Below, piece after piece: positions 41,929 to 51,594 of a stretch of DNA of 64,000 bases; the first letter of the stretch is position 1, and the number at the start of each line of letters is the position of its first letter. The stretch spans positions 1-64,000 of the forward strand of contig MWYY01000057.1 of NCBI GenBank assembly GCA_002050355.1, in the 5' to 3' direction. Source of the DNA: Acidobacteria bacterium 28-9 (GTDB lineage: Bacteria > Acidobacteriota > Blastocatellia > Pyrinomonadales > Pyrinomonadaceae). The notes below the pieces were generated by a model. The model did not search any database, had not been told where the DNA came from, and saw only the letters and a program-made list of their open reading frames with translations. A program made the translations under genes and the position numbers.

Positions 41929-42618
41929 ATGAATTTTAGTAAATCTTTGTCCGTTTATTTATTTTTTGTTTTGTCGAGCGTTGTTTTTGTCGGAAATGCT
42001 CGTTCGCAAGGACGAGAAAGAATAGTTCAACTTCCCCCGAATCAACAAGTTGCGAGCCTTCACAAAAATCCTGAAAACACAGATTTACTCGAAAATTACC
42101 AGAGACAAAAGCCTATTACGATTCAGAAAACCGCTATTGTCCCGGATTACCAATCGCTAATTAAAAAAACAGCTTCTTCTCAACCGACCTCACCGATTGC
42201 ATATAATTACATCAGCAAAAATTCTTACAGCACAATTTTCAGCCAGAGATTATTAAACGCAATTGAATCGAAAATCGGCACTCCGTATCTTTACGGTTCG
42301 AGCGGACCGAATAGGTACGATTGCTCCGGTTTGGTTTGGAGCGCTTTTCAAGATGCGGGCTTTTATTTTGAACGAACAAGCGCCAGAACAATCTGGCAAA
42401 ATTCCGAGCCGGTCGAAGGCGATGATCGTTACAAACTCGGTACGCTCGTATTTTTTAAGAATTTAGGGCATATCGGAATCGTCGCTGACGCCGGCGGTTT
42501 TTATCACGCTTCAACAAGTCATGGCGTTATGTATTCCAGATTTGATGGTTACTGGAAAAATAAAATCGTCGGTTTCCGGCGTATGAGAGTAAACGATTTA
42601 GTCGCGCAGATAAAATAA
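41929..42618 (+). CDS. Secreted NlpC/P60 peptidoglycan endopeptidase
   Basis: A signal peptide (about residues 1-25, ending NARSQG) directs export of this 229-residue protein. After a linker (about 30-100), the NlpC/P60 domain shows the catalytic Cys in YDCSGLVWSAF, His in LGHIGIVADAGGF and a second polar His in FYHASTSHGV. It cuts the D-Glu-diaminopimelate bond or a related peptide bond in the murein stem. TAGGAG 6 bases before the ATG at 41929 supports the start. It has a 250-base leader. Confidence 0.93.
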   Translation: MNFSKSLSVYLFFVLSSVVFVGNARSQGRERIVQLPPNQQVASLHKNPENTDLLENYQRQKPITIQKTAIVPDYQSLIKKTASSQPTSPIAYNYISKNSYSTIFSQRLLNAIESKIGTPYLYGSSGPNRYDCSGLVWSAFQDAGFYFERTSARTIWQNSEPVEGDDRYKLGTLVFFKNLGHIGIVADAGGFYHASTSHGVMYSRFDGYWKNKIVGFRRMRVNDLVAQIK

Positions 42619-42642
42619 AATTTCTTTTTACAATTGACGCAA

Positions 42643-42672
42643 AAAAGGCAGGAAGAAAGCTCCCTACCTTTT
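42643..42672. terminator. Bidirectional terminator between NlpC/P60 and gap
   Basis: AAAAGGCAGG (42643-42652) and CCTACCTTTT (42663-42672) form a 10-bp stem with one C-A mismatch, flanked by A-run and T-rich sides. It lies between convergent genes. Confidence 0.7.
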
Positions 42673-42694
42673 AATCTTTTGCTTTAAGTAACTT

Positions 42695-43702
42695 CTACAA
42701 ACCTTTGCCTGCAATAAACTTAATTAAATCCCGCACGCGGCACGAATAACCCCATTCATTGTCGTACCACGACAGAATTTTCATCGTTTTACCGTCAATG
42801 ACTTTAGTATTTTCAGCATCCACAATTGACGAATGCGGATTACCGCGATAGTCAATCGAAACGAGCGGCTCTTCCGAGAACCCGAGAATTCCCTTTAACT
42901 CTTCATTCGCAGCATCTTTCAAAACGCGGTTCACCTCTTCGGTCGTCGTTTCTTTTTCGACATTGATTACGACATCGACTAAGGAGACATTCGGCGTTGG
43001 CACGCGCACGGAAATTCCGTCAAATTTCCCTTTCAGTTCGGGAATAACGAGCGCGACAGCTTTTGCCGCGCCGGTCGAAGTCGGAATCATCGAAAGCCCT
43101 GCGGCGCGCGCGCGGCGCAAATCCTTGTGCGGCAAATCAAGTAGTTGCTGGTCGTTCGTGTATGAGTGAATAGTGTTCATCAAAGCATTACGGATGCCGA
43201 ATTTTTCGTGAATTACTTTCGCCAACGGCGCGAGACAATTCGTCGTGCAGGAAGCGTTGGAAATAACATTGTGCTTAGAAGCATCATACATTTCCTCGTT
43301 GACGCCTAGAACAATCGTAACGTCTTCGCCTTTAGCAGGCGCGGAGATAATCACTTTTTTGACTGACCCGCGCAAGTGTTTTGCGGCATCCTGCGCATTT
43401 GTAAAACGTCCCGTAGATTCAATGATTATTTCCGCGCCGACCGAGTTCCAGTCAATCAATGCCGGGTCTTTCTCGCTGAAAACCTTAAAGCTGTCGTTTT
43501 CTACTCGTATCATATCGCCATCCGCCGAAATATCCTGTTCGAGATTTCCCATCACCGAGTCGTATTTCAAAAGATGCGCCAGCGTTTTTGTATCGGTTAA
43601 ATCATTGACCGCAACAAAATCAAATTCTTTATCGCCGAGCGCAGTGCGCATCACGTTGCGACCAATGCGCCCGAAACCGTTTATGCCTACTTTAATCGCC
43701 AT
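42695..43702 (-). CDS. gap: Glyceraldehyde-3-phosphate dehydrogenase
   Basis: Glycolytic enzyme converting G3P to 1,3-bisphosphoglycerate. The 335-residue protein has the NAD motif [13 protein letters not shown], the active-site [16 protein letters not shown] (Cys near residue 152), and the conserved [15 protein letters not shown] near the C-terminus. A TGGAGG ribosome site lies 12 bases upstream. It is a single gene; pgk and tpi are not adjacent. Confidence 0.97.
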   Translation of the reverse strand: MAIKVGINGFGRIGRNVMRTALGDKEFDFVAVNDLTDTKTLAHLLKYDSVMGNLEQDISADGDMIRVENDSFKVFSEKDPALIDWNSVGAEIIIESTGRFTNAQDAAKHLRGSVKKVIISAPAKGEDVTIVLGVNEEMYDASKHNVISNASCTTNCLAPLAKVIHEKFGIRNALMNTIHSYTNDQQLLDLPHKDLRRARAAGLSMIPTSTGAAKAVALVIPELKGKFDGISVRVPTPNVSLVDVVINVEKETTTEEVNRVLKDAANEELKGILGFSEEPLVSIDYRGNPHSSIVDAENTKVIDGKTMKILSWYDNEWGYSCRVRDLIKFIAGKGL

Positions 43703-43932
43703 ATTAAATAAATACCTCCAGAAAAATGTTCGTTAATAAAAACTTGAAGATAACTCAAATCCGTGCAAAGTTCAAAGCTGAGAGTTTTGAACCGAATTGA
43801 CTGAAAACAACAAGTTTCGATTTCCTGAAACAGGTAAATAACTGAAACAATCAAAATTCGTTTAACGTAGTAAAGCACTAGAGTTTGTTACCTTTTTTTA
43901 TTTACTTTCATAAACTCGGAGTCTTTTTTATA

Positions 43933-45798
43933 ATGAAAATCATACGTCTGTTTGCGTTTTGCGGCTCTTTTTTTGCCTTTCTTTTTAGTTTTCATACGAT
44001 AGAAGTTTCCGCTCAAACGCCCAAAAATCTCGTGCCGAAAATTGCCGAAAATATGGTCGAGAAAAAGGAAGAAGTTGCTACGTCCGATGATAAAAAATCA
44101 TCTGAAAATATTGAAAAAACAAATAATACTTACTCAAACGATTATTTGAATGCCCTAACCCGAGTTGGCGTGCAGACTGGACAAACTCTGCCGTTATCGC
44201 TCAACGAGGCGATTCGTAAAGCTCTGGAAAACAATAATGACATTGAAGTTGCGCGCACTGACGTGAGATTCCAAGAAACGCAGCTGCGTTCTTTGCTCGG
44301 AACTTACGATCCGGTTTTTTCCGTTACGCCAACGTTTTCGCGTAGTACTTCAACCGGCTCGAACGGCTCGAACGATTTTCGTCTCAATGCAGGTTTCGAT
44401 AAATTTATTGAGCGCGGCGGCGGAAGAATAAATTCGTTTTTCAACAACAGTCAAACCGGTAGAAATTCGCAGAACAACACTTCTTTTAATCAAACCTCTG
44501 CTTTCGGAAGTTCATCAAGCACAACGTATATAAGCAACTTGGGCGTAAATTACACGCAGCCGCTGTTTCGTGATTTTCGAATTGATAACACGCGCCGACA
44601 GATAAAAATTCAGCGCAAACGCCTGCAGCAGTCAGACGCCGATTTTCGCCGCCAAACGATTGAAGTAATCGGGCAAGTTCAGCGGTCGTATTGGGATTTG
44701 GTATTTTCCCTGCGAGACCAGCAAAATCGTCTGGCAAATTTGAATTTGGCTCGTGAAAATCTGCGTCAAGTCGAAGCGAAAATCACCGCCGGAGTTGCTG
44801 CGCCGCTTGCGCGTGCGGAAATCGCCACTGAACTCGCCAATCGCGAATCGGATGTTTTGCTCGCTACGCAACAGGTTTCTATTACGGAAAACACTTTGAA
44901 AACGCTTCTTCTGCGCGACACGAATGCACCCGAATGGACGCAATCGCTCGTTCCAACTGACAAACCTGTTTACAGCGATGACCCGATAATCGTTGAAGAC
45001 GCGATAAAAGACGCGGTTGATAATCGCCCGGAGTTGAGCCGTCTTCGCCTTGAGCGCGAAATTAACGCCATTGATATTGATTACTTCAAAAATCAAACCA
45101 AGCCGCGCATTGACTTAAATTCGACATTCTCGCTCGGCGGTTTGTCTTTAGGCGGCGGACAAACCGTTCCAGCCGGAACGACCATTCCTTTGATTTCAGG
45201 CACTCAAAATACAAATGCTGATGTTTTATTGCTCAGTGGATTAAATGAAACGCGCAGACAAATCGGATTGTCTGAAATTACTCCTTCTCAAATCGCCGTT
45301 CAGGGTTTGCCTGATTATTTAAACGGCGGAACATCTCAATCTCTTCGAAATCTTTTCCGCACAGACGCGCCGAGTTATTCAGTCGGCGTAACGATTCAAT
45401 TTCCCTTTCGCAATCGTACCGCCGAAGCAAATCTGGCAGGCGCAAGAATTCAACAGGAACAGGTAGCGGCACAAACGCGCCGGCAGGAACAAACCGTTAT
45501 TGGTGAAGTTCGCAATGCAGTTCAAGCAGTCGAAACTTCGCGTTTGAGAGTTTTAACAGCACGTCGGGCGCGCGCCAATGCCGAAATTCAACTCGAAGGC
45601 GAGCGGAAACTTTTCGAAGTCGGACGTTCGACGACATTTCTCCTGTTTCAACGCGAAAACGCTCTAACAAATGCGCGCAATTCAGAAATTCGCGCCGAGA
45701 CCGACTACAATAAATCACTATCAGATTTGCAGCGCACAACTTCTACAACTTTTCGTTTAAATAATATCGAAGTTGAATCACCAAAAAACGATAAATAA
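43933..45798 (+). CDS. TolC-family outer-membrane efflux/secretion protein
   Basis: The ATG at 43933 starts a signal peptide (MKIIRLFAFCGSFFAFLFSF, cleavage near VSAQT) of a 621-residue protein. Two OEP repeats are visible. The first includes LNEAIRKALENNNDIEVARTDVRFQE and a long helix (about 220-320, with DLVFSLRDQQNRLANLNLARENLRQVEAKITAGVAAPLARAEIATELANRE). The second has VGVTIQFPFRNRTAEANLAGARIQQEQ and coiled helices at 525-600. TolC trimers form the outer-membrane channel for efflux pumps or type I secretion; no pump gene is adjacent. The N-terminal region before the first OEP repeat is longer than in E. coli. A perfect palindrome overlaps the stop codon. Confidence 0.9.
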   Translation: MKIIRLFAFCGSFFAFLFSFHTIEVSAQTPKNLVPKIAENMVEKKEEVATSDDKKSSENIEKTNNTYSNDYLNALTRVGVQTGQTLPLSLNEAIRKALENNNDIEVARTDVRFQETQLRSLLGTYDPVFSVTPTFSRSTSTGSNGSNDFRLNAGFDKFIERGGGRINSFFNNSQTGRNSQNNTSFNQTSAFGSSSSTTYISNLGVNYTQPLFRDFRIDNTRRQIKIQRKRLQQSDADFRRQTIEVIGQVQRSYWDLVFSLRDQQNRLANLNLARENLRQVEAKITAGVAAPLARAEIATELANRESDVLLATQQVSITENTLKTLLLRDTNAPEWTQSLVPTDKPVYSDDPIIVEDAIKDAVDNRPELSRLRLEREINAIDIDYFKNQTKPRIDLNSTFSLGGLSLGGGQTVPAGTTIPLISGTQNTNADVLLLSGLNETRRQIGLSEITPSQIAVQGLPDYLNGGTSQSLRNLFRTDAPSYSVGVTIQFPFRNRTAEANLAGARIQQEQVAAQTRRQEQTVIGEVRNAVQAVETSRLRVLTARRARANAEIQLEGERKLFEVGRSTTFLLFQRENALTNARNSEIRAETDYNKSLSDLQRTTSTTFRLNNIEVESPKNDK

Positions 45799-45826
45799 TG
45801 ACTCTGCAAATATTTGCAGAGTCATT
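45797..45826 (+). terminator. Perfect 30-bp palindrome at the TolC stop codon
   Basis: AATGACTCTGCAAAT followed directly by its reverse complement ATTTGCAGAGTCATT (45797-45826). The stop TAA (45796-45798) overlaps its first two bases. The stem is 15 bp with effectively no loop, and no strong T-tract follows, so it may be a terminator or transcript stabiliser. Confidence 0.65.
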
Positions 45827-45971
45827 GTTAATGTCTTAGCTCAAAAGTCCCTTTGCCGACTCTTTAATTTTCACTTTAAGAAATTGTAGTTGATTTGCCT
45901 TATTTGAATAATAAAATTTGCCACTTTAACTTTAAGAAACCAGCCAATGAAATGAAGAGTGTATTGTAAGA

Positions 45972-47135
45972 TTATGCTCCAAATGCCTTTGCCAGTAGCG
46001 GACGAATTGCAACAGTTTTTTTCTTTTCGTTTCGCAATGTTATTTCCTTTTTTATTGCTGTAGCAAGCGGTTCGTAAATTTCGCGGTTTCCAAATTCATC
46101 CGCATAATCCCATAAACCGTTATGACAATGCCGATCGTCATCCCAGCCCGGATGATTGACAATCGGATATAGACAAACGCCTTCGACAGGAACACCGGCA
46201 TTTTTCGCCGTTTTTAGTTCTTCGCAAATAAAACGAAACCAATCGGGGCGAACTTCGTTTTCGACTCCGGTTTCAGCAATTAAAATCGGACGATTATAAC
46301 GCGTAAAATATTCCTGCAAAATACTGTGAAACGAACGGTATTCGGGGTGTTCGCGGAAAACTCTGTGTCCGGTTTCATACCGCCATTGGTTGTCTGTGTA
46401 ATAATTTAGCCCGATAATATCGAGATATTCAGGCTTGCCGCCGAGTTCCGGCTCTCGTCTGCCGCACAACATATCCATCGCATGAAATTGCCCCTGCCGA
46501 TGTGTTTCTGCCGCTTCTGTTTCAAACGGAGTTTTATTTTCCGACGTAATATGTATCGCCGGGTCAGTATTTATTAAACGCGCTTCGGGTCGAATATCCC
46601 TTATTGCCTGACTTGCTGCGATTGCCGCGCGCACGAGATTGCGTTTTATATCATCGCCGCGTCCGCGTAGAAACGGGTAAAAACCGGCAACATCGCCAGC
46701 AATCCAGGAATAAAAGGAAATTTCATTGAGCGGACAAAAGAAAAAATTCTGTTCGCCTTCTTGCACCAACAATTTCACAAATGCTTTGGTAAACGCATTA
46801 AAACGTTCGACGAATTCGGCGCTTAATAAATCTAAATCTTCGGGGAAACCGTAATGAAACAAATCCCAAATAATCTGGATGCCGGTTTTACGCGCTGCCC
46901 GGACTTGATTCAAAACGCTGGAGAAATCGTATTCATAAGGTTTTTGCTCAATCAAATGCCAACGCACACCGTCGCGTGCCGTTCGGATGCCGATGTCGAG
47001 GAGACGCCGGTAGTCCTGTTCGGCGAAAACATCGTGTTTTGTCGCCGAAATTACATCAACGCGCTTGCCGAGATAATTTATGTGCGTCGAACATTCGAAA
47101 CCGCCTAAAATATCGCTTGCGAAAATACTTTGCAT
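45972..47135 (-). CDS. GH1-like glycoside hydrolase
   Basis: The 387-residue protein is an (alpha/beta)8 GH1-clan enzyme. Features include GGFECSTHIN near residue 12, DGVRWHLIEQKPYEYDFS, WDLFHYGFPEDLD, the proton donor FCPLNEISFY (Glu near residue 140), YLDIIGLNYYTDNQW, and a putative nucleophile in RPILIAETGVENEV (Glu near residue 295). There is no signal peptide. Related proteins occur in surface-polysaccharide gene groups and are annotated as beta-glucosidases; the substrate here is unknown. It is divergent from the glycosyltransferase/glf genes and may share regulation with them. Confidence 0.78.
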   Translation of the reverse strand: MQSIFASDILGGFECSTHINYLGKRVDVISATKHDVFAEQDYRRLLDIGIRTARDGVRWHLIEQKPYEYDFSSVLNQVRAARKTGIQIIWDLFHYGFPEDLDLLSAEFVERFNAFTKAFVKLLVQEGEQNFFFCPLNEISFYSWIAGDVAGFYPFLRGRGDDIKRNLVRAAIAASQAIRDIRPEARLINTDPAIHITSENKTPFETEAAETHRQGQFHAMDMLCGRREPELGGKPEYLDIIGLNYYTDNQWRYETGHRVFREHPEYRSFHSILQEYFTRYNRPILIAETGVENEVRPDWFRFICEELKTAKNAGVPVEGVCLYPIVNHPGWDDDRHCHNGLWDYADEFGNREIYEPLATAIKKEITLRNEKKKTVAIRPLLAKAFGA

Positions 47136-47554
47136 AATTTTAACGTATCGAGTCAGATGAATATTTTTCTTCCGACAACTATAAATAACTAACTAATTTT
47201 GACAATAAAAACAAACCATAAAATTTATATTTGTCCGAAAACTTTGCGTACAAGCAAAATTCTAAAGTAACGAATTTTATAAAAAACTCTGTCCTCTAAA
47301 TTACACTGCACGATTTTTCATTCCTGACTTCTCTTTTCATAAATTTATTAAAACTTTGTTAATATTTTCACTATGTATTCTGAATTACAAATATATTTCC
47401 GAAAAATAGGGTATAATAATTTTCTAATTTAGATTAAATAAATCGAGCATTTGGCTGCAGTTTAATCCGGCAATCAAAGGTTGTGATTAACGACGCTCAA
47501 ATTTCGATATTTTAGTGTTTTGGATACAGATTTGATTGATTCGGATAAATAACT
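47136..47554. promoter_or_regulatory. 419-bp divergent intergenic region of the glycan group
   Basis: A perfect TATAAT at 47412-47417 is a candidate -10 for the plus-strand operon, but its -35 is weak (TTACAA 21 bases upstream). A TTGACA at 47199-47204 has no good -10. The region is very AT-rich with no repeat or RNA gene recognised. Confidence 0.4.
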
Positions 47555-48673
47555 ATGGATTTTGATTTGGTTTGTTTTTCACATCTTCGTTGGGATTTTG
47601 TTTATCAACGTCCGCAGCATCTTCTTAGTCGTTTTGCCAGAGAGCGGCGCGTTTTTTTCGTCGAAGAAGCGATGTTTTCAGATACGGCTACACGAATGGA
47701 CGTTAGCGCGCGCGAAGACAATTTGTTCATCGTCGTTCCGCAGCTTAACAACTTTGATGTCAAAGCTAAATCCGCTGACTGTTTGATTCGTGAATTGCTT
47801 GATGGAATGTTGAATGAGAAAAATATCAACAACTATGTGTCCTGGTATTACACGCCGATGGCTTTGTCTTTTTCCAAACATTTGGAGCCGCGCGCGGTTG
47901 TTTATGATTGTATGGACGAGCTTTCTCTTTTCAAGTTTGCGCCGCCGACGCTGTTGTCCAACGAAGAAAATTTAATCAACAGGAGTGACGTTATATTTAC
48001 CGGCGGTCAAAGTTTGTTTGAAGCAAAGCGAAACCGGCACAAAAATATCTGGGCTTTTCCTTCAAGCATAGATGTTGCGCATTTCAAAAAAGCTCGTAAC
48101 GCTTCGGAAGAACTATTTGACCAATCCAATATTACTCGTCCGCGGCTGGGTTTCATCGGAGTTATCGATGAACGAATGGATTTGGAACTGCTTCGACAAG
48201 CCGCCGAAATGCGTCCTGACTGGAATTTTGTAATGATTGGTCCGGTGGTAAAAATTAGTGAAAACGATTTGCCGAAAGGGAAAAATATTTTTTATCTCGG
48301 CAAGAAAGATTATGACGAATTGCCGTCTTATATTGCAGGTTGGGATGTGGCACTAATGCCGTTTGCGATAAACGATTCGACCAAATTTATCAGCCCTACG
48401 AAAACTCCTGAATATTTGGCGGCGGGAAAATCGGTTGTTTCGACACCGATACGCGATGTCGTACGACCATACGGCGAAGAAGGCTTGGTTTACATTGCCT
48501 CGGATGCGAAAGGATTTGTCTCCGCCATTGAAAAAGCATTAAACCAAACCGACGAGGTGAGGCGTTTGGAAAAGGTTGATAAATTTTTGCTGCAAACTTC
48601 GTGGGACAATACCTGGAGGGCGATGGCTAAACTGGTTAATGAAGCCGCCGTGAAACGAATGGCTGTTTCTTAA
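47555..48673 (+). CDS. Glycosyltransferase (GT-B, GT1/GT4-like) paired with glf
   Basis: The 372-residue protein has the family lead-in FSHLRWDFVYQRPQHLLSRFARERRVFFVEE. A C-terminal Rossmann domain shows RLGFIGVIDERMDLELLRQAAEMRPDWNFVMIGP, and a donor-site motif reads FISPTKTPEYLAAGKSVVST. YDCMDELSLF near residue 125 is typical of a subgroup found beside UDP-galactopyranose mutase genes. It probably transfers galactofuranose or another hexose onto an exported glycan. The glf gene begins 61 bp downstream. Confidence 0.88.
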   Translation: MDFDLVCFSHLRWDFVYQRPQHLLSRFARERRVFFVEEAMFSDTATRMDVSAREDNLFIVVPQLNNFDVKAKSADCLIRELLDGMLNEKNINNYVSWYYTPMALSFSKHLEPRAVVYDCMDELSLFKFAPPTLLSNEENLINRSDVIFTGGQSLFEAKRNRHKNIWAFPSSIDVAHFKKARNASEELFDQSNITRPRLGFIGVIDERMDLELLRQAAEMRPDWNFVMIGPVVKISENDLPKGKNIFYLGKKDYDELPSYIAGWDVALMPFAINDSTKFISPTKTPEYLAAGKSVVSTPIRDVVRPYGEEGLVYIASDAKGFVSAIEKALNQTDEVRRLEKVDKFLLQTSWDNTWRAMAKLVNEAAVKRMAVS

Positions 48674-48734
48674 GAGCCGTTCATTGGACTCAATTTTGTA
48701 TAATAATTAAATAAACAAGCGAGGGGAAAATTAA

Positions 48735-49919
48735 ATGTTTGATTACTTGATAGTAGGTGCCGGATTTGCCGGCAGCGTGCTCGCCGAAAGGCTGGCAAAT
48801 GATTCTGACAAAAAAGTTTTAATCTGCGACAAACGTCCGCACATTGCCGGAAACGCTTATGATTTTTATAACGACGAAGGTATTTTAATACATAAATACG
48901 GACCGCATATTTTTCACACTAATTCAAAGGACGTTTTCGACTATTTGTCTGAATTTACCGAATGGCGCACTTACGAGCATCGCGTCTTGGCGTCGGTTGA
49001 CGGAATGCTTGTGCCGATGCCTATAAATTTGGACACGATAAACAAACTTTACGGCTTGAATTTAACGGCGTTTGAAGTAGAAGATTTTCTGGCATCTTTG
49101 GCTGAACCGTGCGACCAGATAAAAACATCTGAAGACGTGGTAGTGTCAAAAGTCGGGCGTGAACTGTACGAAAAGTTTTTCCGCAATTACACGCGCAAAC
49201 AATGGGGCTTAGACCCTTCAGAACTTGATGCATCGGTAACTTCTCGCGTGCCGACACGGACGACGCGCGATGACCGTTATTTTACGGATTCTTACCAGGC
49301 GATGCCGAAGCACGGTTACACGAGAATGTTTGAAAAAATGCTCGACCACCCAAACATTAAGATAATGCTCAACTGCGATTATCAGGAAATATCGGAGGAA
49401 ATTCCGTATAGACAGTTGATTTACACAGGACCGATTGACGCATTTTTTAATTATCGTTACGGCAAACTTCCTTATCGTTCGCTGGAATTCAAGCATGAAA
49501 CGCACGATACGGAACAATTTCAGAGCGCGCCGGTTGTCAATTACCCGAATGAGCAAGCATTCACACGAATTACGGAATTCAAATATCTGACCGGTCAGGA
49601 ACACAAAAAAACCAGTATCGTTTATGAATTTCCGCGCGCTGAAGGCGACCCGTATTACCCGGTTCCGCGCAAGGAAAATGCCAACCTTTACGCCAAATAT
49701 AAAACTCTGGCAGACGCGCGTTCCGATGTTCGCTTCGTTGGAAGGCTGGCGACCTATCGCTATTACAATATGGATCAAATTGTCGCACAGGCTTTGACCG
49801 AATACGGAAAAATGGTTGGCAAGAAACGTCAGGAAGCAGCGGTTGCAAAAGCTGCTGTCGGTAATAGCAATGGAAGCAACACTTCAGTGCAAATATTGAC
49901 TAATGCACGCCTTTCCTAA
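48735..49919 (+). CDS. glf: UDP-galactopyranose mutase
   Basis: Flavoenzyme converting UDP-galactopyranose to UDP-galactofuranose for cell-surface glycans. The 394-residue protein has the FAD motif YLIVGAGFAGSVLAERLA, CDKRPHIAGNAYDFYNDEG, YGPHIFHTNSKDVFDYL, FFRNYTRKQWGLDPSELDASVTSRVPTR, and the C-terminal FVGRLATYRYYNMDQIVAQAL. Length and motif order match bacterial Glf. It makes the donor likely used by the upstream glycosyltransferase. A strong terminator follows. Confidence 0.96.
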   Translation: MFDYLIVGAGFAGSVLAERLANDSDKKVLICDKRPHIAGNAYDFYNDEGILIHKYGPHIFHTNSKDVFDYLSEFTEWRTYEHRVLASVDGMLVPMPINLDTINKLYGLNLTAFEVEDFLASLAEPCDQIKTSEDVVVSKVGRELYEKFFRNYTRKQWGLDPSELDASVTSRVPTRTTRDDRYFTDSYQAMPKHGYTRMFEKMLDHPNIKIMLNCDYQEISEEIPYRQLIYTGPIDAFFNYRYGKLPYRSLEFKHETHDTEQFQSAPVVNYPNEQAFTRITEFKYLTGQEHKKTSIVYEFPRAEGDPYYPVPRKENANLYAKYKTLADARSDVRFVGRLATYRYYNMDQIVAQALTEYGKMVGKKRQEAAVAKAAVGNSNGSNTSVQILTNARLS

Positions 49920-49943
49920 AGTTTTAAATTAACTTTTCTTTTT

Positions 49944-49981
49944 AGAAGTTTGAGAGACATTTCTCTCAAACTTCTTTTTTT
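49944..49981 (+). terminator. Rho-independent terminator after glf
   Basis: AGAAGTTTGAGAGA (49944-49957) pairs perfectly with TCTCTCAAACTTCT (49962-49975) across a 4-base loop, followed by six T residues. Confidence 0.93.
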
Positions 49982-50048
49982 GAATTTATTTTACAAACGC
50001 TGTTTCAAAATATCCGTATTATGATAAATTTGTTTCCGGTAAATAATA

Positions 50049-50822
50049 GTGAAAATTTCCGCTTGCATCATCGCATTTAACGAAGAAAAAAATATCGCCG
50101 GAGCAATCGAATCAATTGATTGGGCGGACGAAATTTTGCTGGTTGATTCCAAGTCAACTGACAGAACACGGGAAATTGCAAAATCTTTAGGAGCAAAAGT
50201 TTTGATTCAAGAATGGCTTGGCTTTGCCAAACAAAAACAATTTGCAACTGACCATACTGCGTTTGACTGGGTCTTGAGTCTTGATGCCGATGAGCGAATT
50301 TCACCTCAACTAAAAGATGAAATTTTGCAGTTAAAACAATTGTCACTAAACGATTTAGTTGACGGCTACAAACTGTCGCGTCTGTCATTTTATATGAACT
50401 TTCCGATTCGGCACGGAAGCTGGTATCCTGATTGGCAGTTGCGTTTATTCAATCGCAAAAAAGGTTTTTGGAAAAATGTTTTGATTCACGAATCTTTCAA
50501 AATGCAGGATGGTGCCAGAATTGAAAAACTCTCGGGCGACATTTTGCATTATTCTATTGAAAACGCCGCACATCACCACCTAATGATTGGTGAACGCTAC
50601 GCACCTCTCGCCGCGCTTCAAATGTTCAAACAAGGTAAAAAGACGTCTCCGCTCAAAATTATGACCGTCGGTTTAACCACTTTTCTGCAAACATACGTTT
50701 TAAAACTCGGATTCCTCGACGGTTTAGCCGGATTTTGCATAGCGCGTTTTGCTGCTCATCACGCTTTTATGAAACATCTTATTTTGTGGGAAAAACAGCG
50801 AAAATCAAACCGAGAATCATAA
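50049..50822 (+). CDS. Family 2 glycosyltransferase, WaaE/KdtX-like
   Basis: The 257-residue protein starts at a GTG (MKISACIIAFNEEKNIAGAIESI). The GT2 donor site is IDWADEILLVDSKSTDRTREIA and the acidic motif is WVLSLDADERISP. The middle part, FYMNFPIRHGSWYPDWQLRLFNRKKGFW, is typical of the LPS-core beta-glucosyltransferase WaaE group. It probably adds a hexose to LPS core or another surface glycan. It follows the glf terminator, so it is separately transcribed or starts a second unit with the secreted-protein genes. Confidence 0.88.
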   Translation: MKISACIIAFNEEKNIAGAIESIDWADEILLVDSKSTDRTREIAKSLGAKVLIQEWLGFAKQKQFATDHTAFDWVLSLDADERISPQLKDEILQLKQLSLNDLVDGYKLSRLSFYMNFPIRHGSWYPDWQLRLFNRKKGFWKNVLIHESFKMQDGARIEKLSGDILHYSIENAAHHHLMIGERYAPLAALQMFKQGKKTSPLKIMTVGLTTFLQTYVLKLGFLDGLAGFCIARFAAHHAFMKHLILWEKQRKSNRES

Positions 50823-50925
50823 AATACGCTTTACAACCATAAAATTTTTGCAAACATCAAACCTTTGGAATGCGCAAAATTTGCGCTATATTAAAGGCGT
50901 TCGTCGGCTGACGAAATTTACTTTT

Positions 50926-51558
50926 ATGAAAAATTTATTTTATTTAATTGCCATTGTAATTTTATTTTCATCCGCCGTATTTGCTCAAAAAGGTATTGAC
51001 ACGCAAACGCAGAAAATCAAAGAAGAAAATAACCGAACCATTGGCACACAACGCCCGAATGATGCAGGTGGGCGTTCGCTCAATTGGGGTAAGGATAAGA
51101 CAAAAGTGCGCGAGATGCTCGCAAATCCTTATAAAATGAACGCGCGCCGCGACCGTCTTGTCGAATCAATTACAGATATTCTAAAAGAAAAAAAAATAAT
51201 CATTGACGAGTCCGCTTCGCGCTTGAATGATGGTGTTATCATCACGCAGCCGTTTGTTTTTGCCAAAGGAGCAGTTACAGCACGAAACGAACTAAATCGC
51301 TATGCGGATTTGCCCAACTCGGATACTTCCTGGACCCGCGGACGTTATACTCTAACGATTGAAGTTCAATCTATTGACGGCATTCAAAACAACGTTTCGG
51401 TAACGGCGAAAATCGAAGGCAGGTCGGAAAACGGTCTGCAATCGGAATGGACAACTTTGCAAAGCAGCGGCGCTGCCGAAGACGAATTTCTTGTAAAACT
51501 TGTTGAAGCGATTACGGGAATATCACCGGACGAGCCGCCTTTCGAACCGAATCAATAA
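50926..51558 (+). CDS. Secreted hypothetical protein (210 aa)
   Basis: The ATG at 50926 begins a signal peptide (MKNLFYLIAIVILFSSAVFAQ). The mature protein has a helical part (about 25-85) and a beta-rich part: GVIITQPFVFAKGAVTARNELNRYADLPNSDTSWTRGRYTLTIEVQSIDGIQNNVSVTAKIEGRSENG. The GRYTLTIEVQ... beta domain looks like a lipoprotein or outer-membrane-associated fold. No family is recognised. It is followed at 36 bp by another secreted protein and then a VWA protein, suggesting a common unit. Confidence 0.6.
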   Translation: MKNLFYLIAIVILFSSAVFAQKGIDTQTQKIKEENNRTIGTQRPNDAGGRSLNWGKDKTKVREMLANPYKMNARRDRLVESITDILKEKKIIIDESASRLNDGVIITQPFVFAKGAVTARNELNRYADLPNSDTSWTRGRYTLTIEVQSIDGIQNNVSVTAKIEGRSENGLQSEWTTLQSSGAAEDEFLVKLVEAITGISPDEPPFEPNQ

Positions 51559-51594
51559 TTTTCGTTTTATAATTTATTTTGTATTTTCAATACT

